The position numbers and the translations under genes are program-made. The notes under the pieces were generated by a model, which was not told the origin of the DNA, ran no database searches, and was given only the letters and a program-made list of their open reading frames with translations. A stretch of 64,000 bases of DNA from Arthrobotrys musiformis (taxonomy: Eukaryota; Ascomycota; Orbiliomycetes; Orbiliales; Orbiliaceae), in assembly GCA_036971715.1 (NCBI GenBank), contig JAVHJL010000003.1, forward strand, positions 3,472,001 through 3,536,000, read 5' to 3'. Below are positions 46,179-58,220 of the stretch, one piece after another (within the stretch, counting starts at the first letter, position 1; the number at the start of each line of letters is the position of its first letter).

Positions 46179-47283
46179 GCCTCGTAGAGTTCGAAGGTGC
46201 CTTTAAAAGTTGACTAGTGTTGATTTAGAGCTAGCTTAGTGGAGGAGATGGGTGATAACTTATTGAGCGGTTAAGTTGAATCAAGAAGGATAGTTGGCGA
46301 TTCTTCGCCCCTCAGCTTCCGAGCTCTGGTCGAAGTGAAGTCGATGCCAAGATGAGAACCACCAGCCATGTCATATCTTATCATGCGATTCCTGAGCTCC
46401 GGCCTAGCTCCTGCTGTGCCACATAGACTAGAGTGATTTATCAGCCAATCGACGCGAGGCTAGGTGATGTCCCTGACCGGCACGTGAAATAATTCGAGAT
46501 ATATCGATATATCAAGTATACGACGGCCTACAGGCCGGTGCTGCTATACGAGACGATGCGATCTCTCTCGGGCTTTCTTGGGTTGACTTCCAACCGTAAT
46601 TACTGAGATCGGAGCTCAGCCAAATTTAAAGCAGACTACAGCGTGCCAAAACGAAAAGCCCAACACCAAATAACATGACGCGGCGTCGTCCCGCGAGACC
46701 AGCGTCGTTGGCAACTACCAGCTTGTGGCTTCCGCCGGTAACACTTAACCCCGACTTCAAATCAACCGATATATATTTACGAATTATCAGCAAACGTTTT
46801 TCTTTTTATCGAGTTAGAATGGTTGGTTCCGGGAGCGCTGTTATTGCTGACGCAGAATGCCGAGGGCCTCCCAAGAAAAACAACATATCTTTTACCCCGC
46901 CTACGAGGTTTTGCTGGATGCGTTGATGAAAGGGGAAGCACAGCTAGAGGAATGACTATTAGAAACCCTTCCTTCCCGTCAGGCACTAAACATTGTCTGG
47001 AACCCAGACCCCAAGGAATCCAATATTGCAATATAGTCCTTCCTTGTTCTATAAGCTTTCTCATAAACGTATTTTAACGTTTGTGACGTTCCTCAGGGTC
47101 CGGATTCGAGACAAGTTTGTGTTGAGTATACGCCAGCCGAGTGTCAGCACAATGTGAGGTGAATCTGCTTCGCCTTTGCAAGCGGTTAGTTTAGGTGCAT
47201 AATTAAGCCTGCTACCCTTGAGGCCCAAAGATTTTGGTATTGTACTGCAGTATTACCGAAACGTAGATATATATACCTTCAAC
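46179..47283. other. Intergenic region
   Basis: Overlapping frames on both strands at 46675-47077 have no family features and are rejected. Nothing else is seen. Confidence 0.4.
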
Positions 47284-50255
47284 CTAGGAGCAGCGTTGGT
47301 AATCAACCGCAGCAATATTTGGCCTAACAGGTAGCTTATATACGATATCACCTACCGCCAATTTATAACAATGTATAGCGCCATCATCTTTGCACTGGCT
47401 GAGAAAAATGAACGCAACATTGTGGATCCTGGTGGGAGTTAACGCATGATCCTTTCCTAAAGCATTTTGAAGCTGGGTAGCGTTGCTTATATCATTGCCT
47501 AGCTTCATCATGTTTGCTTTGTTGAGGACAATTCCGGCAATGTTATGGGCTGTAGCGGGTGTCCACGAACGATATTTCCCAAAATCTACAGCCTCCCCTT
47601 TCCTAGTAAATAGTCGCTCGCACCACTGCATGGCCTCACCATATCTGCCCTAGTTGCTGAAGAGGACAGTGATGTGTGAATATAATGAAGTGATATTCGA
47701 TATCTAGACTCGACTCCCTCTCTCCCTGAACAAATATGGTGAATAGGGGGGTGGGATGTTGGTTCCGATGCTACAGATGCAATATCATTCTCCTCTCCTA
47801 CTCCTTACTTCCTCGGGATACACTTTCGTTTCTGTTGGCTTTTCCGAGTTGCCATGGCCCGCTTTATAGCCCCGAAAGGGGTCCGTTGGCCTAGGCATTT
47901 CCGCGCCATGTGTGGGCAACAGGATGCAGTGAGAAAACCCCGAAACGCGCTACCTCGAGTCGCGAACGCGACCCGAAGAATAGGACTTCATTCTTGACTT
48001 CATCGATTGTTAGTTCGTAGCTCACGAGAGAACCCAGGCCGGGACTACATACTTTTGAATTTGTTAGTCCATCGTTCTCTCACATAAATTCAAAAACTGA
48101 TTCAGGATTTAGATATGAGCATACCAGTAATAATGGGGCCGCTGTTGTATCTTGTTCCTCGACTTTTGGATATAAGATCTCCCAGTTTGTCGCAGCGGTG
48201 TCAGCTCGGTAATTCCTGCCAAATTTTGGTCTTTTTGGCTGCAAGGTCGTGAAGGATTCGTCATAATGCAGTAGATAGTCTGCTAATGGAGCCTTTGTCG
48301 CATTTATATAGTATCCTGCATGGATGATAGCAAGAGGCATAAAGCCTAACCGTTTGGCAAGCGCTAGTGCCTCCTCTTCATGGACTATATAGCAAATTAG
48401 AATTAGTCAGTGGACAGTGAGAAGAACAGGGTCAATAGAACAACCTTCTGAGATATCCGTGAAGTGCGCTACCTTAAAAAGAAGCGCAACCGCACTCTTG
48501 CTATCCAACATATCTAAAGTGACTTGTTTTGCGCCCTGTGAAAACTCTGGTCTACGACTCGTAATAAATATTGCCCCATTCCCTTCACTAGGAAGATATT
48601 CTTCGATATTAAACGTCTCCAAGTCGTCCATATTGTCGAAAACCATCAACCATTTATTTTTACCGGGGAGCTGTAACCACTCGAATAGGGCGGACCGTAT
48701 TTCATCGATGTCTTCTGGGTCCGTGCTCACCCTACCTTTAGTGTCGATTAGCCCTGGTATGCCGAGTTTAGAAGCGATGGCCTGGTAATCGGGAGATGAC
48801 TCGGGCCACGATATTCGAGCTTGTTCTTTAACTATGCGCTGCATGATGGTTACAAAGGAAGCGCGAATTCCGTGTTCGCTTGCCGCGGAAACCCAGAAGA
48901 CAGCTGTGTAGTCACGGCGGTGTCTGTAGGCGTATTCGAGAGCGACTTGTGTTTTACCAATTCCACTAGTGCCTACTAGTGCAAAGAGGCGCGGGGTGTC
49001 TGTATCCGTAACATTTGGATCCCAGAAAAATTCGTCGGCTTGCCTCAGTTCCTCTGCCCTACCGACGAAAGCGCCATTTCGAGCAAACGGTAAGCGGAAT
49101 GGGATGACAAAGTTGATGTTTTTGATCTTCCCTTGCTCTGCAAAATATTTTCGTTATCAGCTTAGGAATACGGGAGTCGCAGCAGCCATGATAACAAAGG
49201 GGTTCGTACTCGCATCGGAATTTTCGGTCGCCGTAGCCTCGCTTCCCATAACTATGCATCACAACCTTACTCAGCATCCGTGTTTCCCTGTTGACGGCAA
49301 CGTAGAACCTACTTGCTGGTATCTGGAGAAGTAGCTCTCTCGCATAAGCCGCTGCAACCAGTGCCGCATACGGTTTCCAGCGTTTATAATTATGTCCATC
49401 CGAGTAGTTGGACACCCCTCGAATAACCAGACACGGGAAATCATTTAGCAGACCTGCCCCCTCCATCTCGAAACAGAGAGCGCCTGTTTCTTCGCTAATT
49501 CTATCTCTTTTGACCCCATCTTTCATAACTTGGTTTCCCGATGCTATGATTCCATGATGAATATATGGATGATCGAATCGCCGCTTTGGACGGGCAATCG
49601 CTTTAGAAGCATCGCAAGATTCGCATGTGTCCACCTGGTCACATTTTCCAATGACGTGATTGTAGCTAGCGGGGAACAATCTATCAGCATCTTGACCAGG
49701 ATACTGAAATTTTGGGTCGTTTCCCTCGATATTGATTTTCTCGACTAGGTCAGCTATCCTCTTGCCTGCTGCTGTCAGGCCGAAGGCTTTGATCAAGGAT
49801 ATCGCCTTCAGTAGAATCGACGGAGGCGAGTTTACCGAACTGGTTCGCACGAAAGTATCACCCGGTTCTGCTTTCCCAAGATCGTAATGGATCAGACCTC
49901 CAGATTCACCTGTCGGCCGGCTAACTACTATATCACCGAGGCGGATGTCGTTCCTCCCGCTGGGTGCCCCGCCTCCAACACCCACCAGCAAACCGAATCT
50001 CAGTCCCGGGAAGAAGTGCATCATACCGATAGCGACGATAGCGGCTGAGGCCATCCCGCACCGCCCCCCCGGAAGCCACGAAATGACGACGTTATGTTCG
50101 CCTATTCTACCAAACCTGTAGGCGTTAGTATCGCGAGTGGTAATTCCCAGATTCGGATGGGTTTCATCGAGGACCGCCAGCGCAGCCGCTAATTCTGTTG
50201 CGGTAATGCATATCCAGCCAATCGAGTAGTCGCTTGCTTTTAGTTTGGTCGTCAT
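47284..50255 (-). pseudogene. Decayed NOD-like receptor: PNP, NB-ARC, TPR remnants
   Basis: Fungal NLRs are STAND ATPases used in non-self recognition and heterokaryon incompatibility. The PNP head runs from the ATG at 50255 to about 49266, with YSIGWICITATE, LLVGVGGGAP, GIIASGNQVMKD, CFEMEGAGLLN, VIRGVSNYSDGHN and a CESC insertion. After an intron (about 49265-49136, non-consensus donor, exact edges uncertain) NB-ARC follows: FVGRAEELRQ, P-loop ALVGTSGIGKTQVALEYA, Walker B KWLMVFDNMDD, FITSRR. A 60-base intron (48444-48385) leads to GFMPLA. The frame then meets TGA at 48082-48080, yet the same frame continues to a winged-helix-like VFSLHPVAHTW and a TAG at 47893. The WAR expected after HT appears only in another frame, indicating a small deletion. 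TPR-like sequence resumes at 47652-47284 (GRYGEAMQWCERL, ALGKDH), with TAG at 47652-47650 between FSN and GRYGEA. Head and ATPase look intact; the C-terminal sensor is broken. Confidence 0.85.
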
Positions 50256-51541
50256 GATATAGGTTTAGGCGGGGTTTTCGGGGGTATACTGAAGCTTAAA
50301 CAATCCGACCTGCTTATGTTCGACTTGATATTCATACCCCGCTCGGGACGGTATTTCAGATGCCAATGCATAGTTTGCCGTTGGCACCGCAGAGTGCATA
50401 TGCGGTATACGTATAACGCCCGGACACAACGCGCAAAAGGTCGCATGCGAATTAATCCATGCAGCCCTCGGCTGCACTGGTCCGCGACGGACGTTCTACA
50501 AGTATACGAAGCCCCTAGCAACGATACTAACCAAGCCTGCCATATACACTAGAATCAGTTCCCCTTCGAATTCGTAGGTGCTTTGCAATTTCGCATAAGC
50601 TAGTGACTGCAATACACCCTGTGGTTCTACAATAGTTTTATTTGTATTCCGGCAACACAAACTTCTTAAGTTTGGGGTAGCTATGTTACCCAACACGAAA
50701 TTTGGTTTGGGGGTAGTGACGAGCAATATCAGCATTTATATAAGCTTATTGATAGCACGAGAATGGATTTGCTTATTTTGTGTCACCAACGTGGATATTA
50801 AGCTTAAATTACTTGGCAACACTTGGCAGACCGCAGCTGCATACTTAGGTATGCTCATGGATACGTTGTCTCGTCGCCAGACTCCTCAACTTGTTGAAGA
50901 CGGATACGGATATATCGATATGATCACGACCGATATCGCGCGATATTGACAATCGATTGGTTTGGAGCAATATTTAGGAAGACAATTAATTGCAAACCAA
51001 CAAACGGAATCGTTAAAACATGCTCGTCTGATACTTTCAAGGGCGGTAGACTGGCAAGGCTTTTTGTTTAGGATTCAGGACTGCAGACTGATCGCATGTA
51101 TCACCGACATCGCCTCTCCCACCAGCCACCATATTCTCGAGAATGTATGTTTTTCCATATTCGACAATCGATTGTGACATATCCGCTATCTCATATTGAT
51201 ATATATCGACCTCCTCCAGAAACCGGATCGAAAGCGAAGGTCACTAGCGTTCCTCAAAACTCTGCTGATCTGCGAGTCTCCTCCAGCTGCCAATGACATC
51301 GCATGCATTCGAATTTATACTTAGTATAGGGTCGCACCCTACACGCTACAGCCTACTCCGATTACAGGACTTCCACTGAATGGCGGTCCCGTCACCTGGC
51401 AAGAATATAATACGCACCTTCGTTATTATCCCAAAACTAACTTATAAAGTTAACGCTTGGTGATTTAGAGGTTAAAATTTCATTTGGATAGATTGGATCA
51501 ATCCATCCACATAGGCAGCGAGAACCAACAGCCAACCATCT
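50256..51541. other. Intergenic region
   Basis: No supported gene. Many short inverted motifs around TCGATATATCGA and CAATCGATTG (about 50915-51205). It contains copy 2 of the 29-base repeat. Confidence 0.45.
50866..50894 (+). repeat. 29-bp dispersed repeat, copy 2
   Basis: Identical over 29 bases to 39764-39792, same orientation; flanking bases are unrelated, so the copies are not part of a longer recent duplication visible here. Confidence 0.85.
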
Positions 51542-52019
51542 CTATTTACGATGATCAACATCGAACAAGTCCGCAGCAGTTGGATTTTTGAAGACTACTG
51601 ACCTTAGAGAAATATGCTTGATATAATTATCTGAACAAAATTCGCACATTGGCCTTGAATTATTTTGATATCTGTGATAGTATTTTCGCAGGTTGCTTTG
51701 GCTTCTATCCTCAAATAGGTGGGTAAAATAAAGTGGATAGATATTGTTCAAATTTTTTTCCAAGCCTGATTCCGCTAACTCCAATTTGCGGTACCCTGTT
51801 CCGCGGACCACTGGAGTTGAAGGGTATACGACATTCAGCTCAGCTAGCGCTATATGCCGTGCACTGAGGACGATAGTTTCTACAAATGATTTGTGGGAAG
51901 TTGCTCAGTGTATATTCGAGGAAATCATGTTGAGCTATACTCCAATCCTCAGCTTGACAAAACAAAATACCCGAATTAATGACGATAATTAGATTTTGTG
52001 CAATTGCCTCGCTTATAGA
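51542..52019 (-). pseudogene. Frameshifted gene fragment, family unknown
   Basis: Two overlapping minus-strand frames both read protein-like. One from 52019 carries AIAQNLIIVINSGILFCQAE and WSIAQHDFLEYTL. The other runs on to the stop at 51542 with SFVETIVLSARHIALAELN, SNLRKYYHRYQNN and MCEFCSDNYIKH. Neither starts with an ATG. The switch near 51910 could be a frameshift in a decayed gene. The family is not recognised, and chance cannot be excluded. Confidence 0.3.
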
Positions 52020-52347
52020 TTACGAAAGTAACTTTACGACGTTTTATACAATCGGCCGAAATATCGGTGGGGGATTATTCCTGTAGGGATTCGCATTTCG
52101 AAATACAAAAACAAACTATATTCCAAACATAAAACTTTTTTTTAGAGCTTTTGAATTTTAACCCCCCTCCGTTTTCGTGTTTTCTGTTTTGCTGGCCGGA
52201 AAAAGATGAACAACCCGACACCCTACTTCAGTCGCCCCTTACAGATTTTCGAACTAAATGACAAGCTGCAGCAGGTGGTTTTATAGCTAGCCCCCTTCAA
52301 AGGCGCTGCTTCGCTGGGCGCGTTCAGGGCGAACCGATTCAGATCCT

Positions 52348-52980
52348 TTAGGAGGACATCCCCTTATCCATTCGAACGAACGTGAACAGCATTTCCTCAG
52401 GGATTCTCCTTGAGTCATGAAGTTGCTTCATGATGATGCGCTAAAAGTAAATTAAAAATTAGTGGCTACGCTTACAATCGGGTAGTCCCCTAAATGGCGG
52501 GATGTATATATATACCTTTGGTTGTTCTGCGCCCCCCTTCTCGTCAACACACCACGCACAAGATTTATCCATTTTCTCGACCCTAAAGGTCCAATATATG
52601 TCAGAATTACATGAATGCCAACACTGAATGTAGTATTCTATAAGGGATAATTCTTACGTCGCCACATCCTTGCCATGCTGAGGCCTAAACGTAACCTGCC
52701 ACTCTTCAATCTCCTTCTCATTAAGCATGAACGCGCAAAGCTCGTTCTTGTGAATTCCGACGGGGCAGCCAAAGGCCTTGAGACGGCATCCTTTATCTCT
52801 CTTCTCGAGGATCCACTTTGGGAATTCAAAGCTCTGGTTTGGGGGAAGGGAGAACACCGGCTTTGGGGACAGGTTCAGTTCTTCAACGGGGTAACGACCG
52901 ATTGGTGGGTTGGTGAGGCCTTCGCCGTGGTAGTCGAAGATGACGTAGATGCCGTTGTGCATTGTCATTGTGGACTCCAT
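52348..52980 (-). CDS. Small I66-like (clitospin-type) protease-inhibitor-like protein
   Basis: Exons 52980-52658, 52582-52516 and 52440-52348 (phases 2 and 0) give 160 residues. The donors are GTAAGA and GTATAT. The acceptors are CTTTAG and TTTTAG. The layout resembles the I66 serine-protease inhibitors (beta-trefoil, about 150 residues): an opening GIYVIFDYHGEGL, a tryptophan-bearing middle (EEWQVTFRPQHG, SCAWCVDEKG) and an ending of the PEEMLFTFVRMD type. The resemblance is from memory and tentative. There is no signal peptide, so a cytosolic or unconventionally released protein is expected. Four Cys are present, two as CAWC. The start ATG has purine-rich context (AAAAATGG). The gene model is strong because all three exons join in frame at good sites; the functional label is weaker. 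Confidence 0.72.
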
Positions 52981-55650
52981 TTTTGCTTGATGGTTTATAA
53001 GGCTTAAACTGTATAAGGTAAAATTATAGTGGGTACTAAATTGTATTGATTACTGTGCAGGTTAATGTGGATCGATGATTTAATTCGGTGTGAGGATGGC
53101 GACATTGCCTCCTATTTATAATAAAGTTGACGGACGTCCGACTCAATATACGATGCGGGATCACTACATCACAAATACGGGGTGTTCCGAGCCGTCTCTT
53201 GATCTCTTAATGTTAGAAGTTTACTCTGATAAGTTAACTTATTCGGTGTATTGAAAGACTATGCACATTTGCGTCTACCCGACAAGGTTATTGCACCCGG
53301 CTTTGATGCTAAATTTTATTAGACTATCTTGGATCCTGTCTACTAGTGTGTAGTCCCATGGTTGGGAACGAGACTAATTTCACGGCTCATTTGTGGTTGC
53401 ATTAGCCCGTTCCTTAAAATCTGCCAGCGCATCATGATAGCACCAATTTTTCCGTTTTTGATTGATTACGATATAGAGTTGTTCAGATTTGTTTACTCTC
53501 TTCACATAGGATATTGGGACCATATGAAGGAAAACCTCGTTGTGAACGTACGCACGTACGCAAACGGCCTCTTACACGCCGGCACGCCGCGTGGTGCGCC
53601 TCTATCACGATGGTGTTGACATGTTGTGCATTGGCGAATATCGAACTTTTAGCGGGGAACCCGGCTACGTAGCGAAACAACCGGGCCAGGACTAGTACTC
53701 TCGTTCGGATTGAAGCTAACGGCTGGAGCCGAAGCTAAATGTATTTCTTACCAGTAATTAGTTCCTTCGCGGGTTTTATGTAATTATAGACAAAAATATC
53801 TTCGTCTTTGAATTCAACAAGTTTTAAATCGTTTCTTCGATGTAGTAGTTCAGCTATACAAAGACTTTGATCGTAGTGCGTAGAGGGTAGAAAATGCTGA
53901 AATAGCTCGCATCAGGAGGAGTTTTTGCGGATTGCATGGTTGCGAGGCTGGGGAATTTTATAAATCTATGACATTGTCATACGGTCAATGCCCTTATTCT
54001 ATGCTATCACACCCATTAAATCGCGGATCCTGGATTGAGCGAAATCCCCCAGTGGGTTCTGTGTGTACGCGTGTGGCTTCAATAGTGATCTTGATATAAA
54101 GTAGCTATTAGCGCCGCGCAGCCTGTCGACTTTTTCCCCAACACGTTCTTGCCAACATTGTTGCATTCTGCCGAAGCTAGCGTAACATGAGAAACCTTCT
54201 AGTGTCGAGACTGAGAGACCTTCAAATGTCGTTCGATTAACGTTCACGGTTTAGTTGCGAGACCGAGAAAGATACTCAGACAACCGACATGAAACGTCCT
54301 GTCGAATACCCCGAGTTTGGGAATGTAACTAGTCCGGGGTCGAAATCGATCTTTTCATCGTGTTTGGCCCCAACGCATTTTAGTCGTCTGACGCTACGGA
54401 TCTCATGATCTTAGTCCCCCATACGGATTTGTGGCCTCGCATTTTTATGATCCTGTAGCAATTTACGTAACCTGGCTTACTGCAAATCTCTTAATGGGAT
54501 GTCGTAGGCTGACCGTTTTCTTTACGCCGGTCTGTCAACCTAGGAGAGGTGTCTGATGTGATCATGTGACCTAGAAATCGTTTGATGTTCGGGCGACAGC
54601 CGGGAGCATCGGTGTTACACCATGGAGAGAGCTAACCACATGTTTTGGTCGCAAGTACAATTCTGGATTGTCGTCGACCGTCCAAAGCTGCTACGAGACC
54701 TATTTGCAGCCATGCAACGAGTTTCGAAGGCTGCCCGTTGGGATGGTTGAACACAAAGGTTTGACATACGGCCCCTGGGCTGGTTAAATTGTGACACAAC
54801 CTTTGAGATGTGTTCCACTGTGGTATTTATCATGCCAGACTACCAATGTAACGCAGAATCGGGTTATGGCTTGTTGCATTCTGAAAATGCGTCGCCACAT
54901 TCGGTCCTTGGCCTCGCTTTTTTCAGGTAACCTACAGTTCTCAAACCTCAAGCAGTTGCAATATTAATCCATCTAGACTAGGAAATGGAAACCTCCAAGT
55001 TAACTTTTCATGCCTCCTACAATATATTCATTTTATATGCTCTGTAAAGCGACATGAGTATGCACAGGAAGCTTCGAAGATCTTAACACAGGTACAGGGG
55101 TTACGTTTACAAAATTTGTATCGCAAACTAAAATTTGTGTCAGTAGGAAACGGGATTCGAAGCGGCCAGCCTTGGGGAATGCAGGCACTAGGTTCGATGC
55201 GACTCCCTTATAATTGACGACATGGCGCGAAACCCAGTCAGCAGCCCTATCAATGGAAAAGCGTCATAATTCGCCGGTTGCGAGAGTGGGGTTTATGCTC
55301 ATTATTGTCTTCAGTGAGCTTTCGGGCCGCGTTTAAGTTGGAACTTGTTGCATTTGTCGGCCATAGGGTTCAGTCCGACGAAAATTTCGAATATCCTAAA
55401 TTTGCCTCGGCAAGATAGATTAACATATATAAAAATTACAATTGTGAGGCATTAGACCATTCATCTCCAACCCGAAGTCCTTCCTCTGTAGGTGGTTCTG
55501 TGCAAATCGTGGCGTTTGGGGACACCCCGCGTGAGGGAGGGCTTTCAAATTTCGAAATTTTCATGATGTGTCGCGCTAGCTTGGCGTCCCGCTCTTTCAT
55601 AGCCAAGCCGCGTCCGACACGACCGCCTTTGCCCTTGCTTTCGTCATGCA
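52981..55650. other. Gene-free region
   Basis: About 2.7 kb. Frames at 53362-53619, 53999-54247 and 54615-54833 have random composition. The minus frame at 55436-55696 overlaps the start of the mannosyltransferase and is a shadow. The end of this stretch should hold the promoter of that gene. Confidence 0.45.
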
Positions 55651-57166
55651 ATGTTCCGGCCACCGATCCCTTCGACGATCCGCCGCTGGTGGGCATACTA
55701 CCGATCTATAATCGGGAATTATCACGAATATGCGATATTCATTTTATTACCAGCGTTGTACTTCCGCCTCTCGTATCCTATCTTCACGCACAACTCTGCG
55801 ACATTAAGCCTGTACCTGGCCGTTGTCTTCGTCTTTCTGCCCATCAAAACGGCGGCCGCATTGTGGGGCTTGATCGCTGGCGGCGGAGACAACCGAAACC
55901 AATATGGGAAGTCGCGGTATTCGACCGGCTTGCTAGCGACGCCTCTAAAAAGGAAGTCTACCTGGCGCGTCCCCGCCTGGATAATAAGCGGGATCTTTGT
56001 AATCTGGACATACGCTTATGGTACCGCAAGTCCTTTCCCCGAAGCGTTGGAGCTCGTCCGCAACCCCGTTTTCCTCGAGCATCAAACGTCCAATGCGTCC
56101 TATTTTATCGCGGCTAGTTTTTGGAACAATGAGCCGGTCCTGGACCATTGGACCCGCGAAATGACATCCCTCATTGAAGTTCTCGGCAGGCAAAACGTCT
56201 TCCTCTCCTTGACCGAGAATGACTCGGAAGACAACACCGCTTCGATGCTGCTGCATTACGCGCGGGAGCTTACAAAAATGCAGGTGCCACATTCGCTAAA
56301 TATCACACGAGAACTTCGGGGATATCCCTCGAACATGCCCTGGCATGACATCCCCCACCGGATGGCATATATGGCTAATTTGCGTAACGGTGCTTTACAA
56401 CCACTCTATGAAAACAACACACCGTTCCGCACTCTAGTGCTCATGAATGATGTCGTGTTTCACCACACTGACGTATTAAAGCTGATTATTGCCAGCAGCG
56501 GCAAAACGATGGCTTGCAGCGTAGACATGGATGGCGCGACGCTATACGACCAATGGGTCCTGCGTGACTCGTGCGGGCGTACTGCGACCGGGTTTTGGCC
56601 ATTTTTCATGGATACCAAAGATAGAGCTGTGGTGAGGAGGGGTGGGGTTCTGAACGTAGGCACTTGCTGGAACGGGATCGTGGTGCTGGACGCCGATCCA
56701 TTTTTGAATACGACTTTAAGAAAGGGAACCTGGAGTGGCGGTATGCGCTTGTATACTCTCTCCAACTAAGATAGGCTCGCTAATTGTTTTAGATCCATTA
56801 AGATTCCAGCAGCCACCAGATTGCATCATTTCTGAATGCGCGCTTTTACCGCTCACGCTTATTAACACAACATCAGATCCCACTATAGTCATGGATTCAT
56901 CTGTGGTGGTGGCGTATACAATCCGCTGGTGGAAATACTACGCAGTGTGGCTGCGTATGCCCGTTGTCAGGCTCTGGATGCGTGTATTTGAAGAGTGGTG
57001 GTGGGGTGCCTGGTGGATATTTTTCAGGGAAGGCCTACGATGGAAAGGGCTCGATGATGGTAAGGAAATGGGGGAGTGTGTCGTGGAGGGCTGGCCGGAG
57101 TGCGGTACGAAATCAACATGGAAGAAAGGAGGTGTAAGGTTGAAGAAGAAGAAGATAATAGAATGA
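55651..57166 (+). CDS. CAP59/CMT1-type alpha-1,3-mannosyltransferase
   Basis: Related to cryptococcal CMT1/CAP59 (GT69), Golgi type-II membrane enzymes that transfer mannose from GDP-mannose to glycans; the ascomycete substrate is unknown. Exons 55651-56740 and 56793-57166 (phase 1, donor GTATGC, branch GCTAAT, acceptor TTTTAG) encode 487 residues. There are N-terminal hydrophobic segments at about 28-42, 52-72 and 108-124 (IISGIFVIWTYAYG). The catalytic region runs from FIAASFWNNEPVLDHW through RTLVLMNDVVFH, CSVDMDGATLYDQWVLRD and the family hallmark GTCWNGIVVLDADPF. After the intron, RFQQPPDCIISECALLPL matches the usual FRG.PD...SEC element. The C terminus is Trp-rich (EEWWWGAWWIFF) and ends in a Lys run. 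Using the acceptor at 56792 rather than an earlier AG keeps the SEC element in frame. Confidence 0.9.
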
Positions 57167-57884
57167 GTATTAGTAGACTTGAGTCGGTTTACAGTCCAGG
57201 CCTAACTGCGCGAGTTTAGGCTGGGAGCTATCTGTGTATCGATGTGCGAGCGGTTTTGGCCACATTTTGCAACTATGTCCCTAAGCCCTCCCTCTGAAAG
57301 AAATTACTGTAACTATAGAATATATTTGATGAAGACACGTCCCCAACGAATAGATTTGTTTTATTGACTTCCTCGTTTGTCTCGTATCCGCCCACCCGGG
57401 GTCGTATTTCATGCTCCGCAATATCCCGCTAAGACATACTTGCATCAGCAGCCGGAAGTGGCCCCCGCTTGCGATCAACTCTCTAGGTGTTAGGCTTTGT
57501 ATTAAAACGAAGATTGGTTCTGACTATCAACTCCGGTCACTTGATTTGTGCAATCACCCAACTAGTGAAAGCAGAATCATCATTAACTTTTACATTCAAG
57601 CTGAGAAGTGAAGATGCCATCGTTGTTTGTCAAGGTCCTATTTATATACAAGAGTATTTAATTTAGGTGATGGGCAAATCTAGTTTGGTGTAGAGGTTTC
57701 GGATCGAAATCGCTCAAGCTTGGTACTAATAAAATAATTATAATTTCCCCTTTCCATCCTCTAACTAATAGATCTTATTTGGGTGTATTCGACTCGGAGA
57801 TATCTGAAAAGAATGGAGTAGCAACCAAAATCCAGGTCGATCACGTGGTAGGATGATAGTAGGCAAACATTGCGCAGAATGTGG
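57167..57884. other. Convergent intergenic region
   Basis: Nothing recognised between the mannosyltransferase (+) and the small secreted protein (-). T- and A-rich 3' sequence. Confidence 0.45.
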
Positions 57885-58220
57885 TTAGATCCCATCTGGT
57901 ACCTGCCCTTTTAACAGAGAAGTTACTGCCTGGGTTAGCTGCGGCTCCTGTAGTTGAGATACCTTCTCAAATACTGTCGCCGGCATTGCTCGTAAGGTGC
58001 TGAGAGTTTGTTGGTCTATCCCAAGGCTGCCGAGCTGGTCCATTATTATGGTTTTCACCTGTGGTGCAGCAGCTGGGATAGCTGTGGGGAGGGGGGTAGA
58101 ACCAGATGGAACTTGTGGGTTTGCTTGTGGAGTGGGCTGTCGGACATAAAGGTCGCGAAGAGGTGTCGCCAAGGCTGCTGCTGAAAGCAAAAGGACGTTG
58201 AAGATAGTCTGTGTCTTCAT
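57885..58220 (-). CDS. Small secreted protein, Cys-free
   Basis: Single exon of 111 residues from the ATG at 58220. A clear signal peptide (MKTQTIFNVLLLSAAALATP) is followed by a Pro/Gln/Ser-rich linker (about 25-50) and an amphipathic helical C-terminal half (IIMDQLGSLGIDQQTLSTL, LQEPQLTQAVTSLL). There are no Cys, so it differs from the usual disulfide-rich effectors. The linker after the predicted cleavage site contains RQPTPQ. Family not recognised. Secretion is a confident inference; a role in host or microbe interaction is only possible. Confidence 0.7.
   Translation of the reverse strand: MKTQTIFNVLLLSAAALATPLRDLYVRQPTPQANPQVPSGSTPLPTAIPAAAPQVKTIIMDQLGSLGIDQQTLSTLRAMPATVFEKVSQLQEPQLTQAVTSLLKGQVPDGI

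Noticed and set aside
55500..56117. 205-codon plus-strand ORF overlapping the mannosyltransferase
   Set aside because: Overlaps the confirmed CAP59-type frame in another phase and has no recognisable domain.
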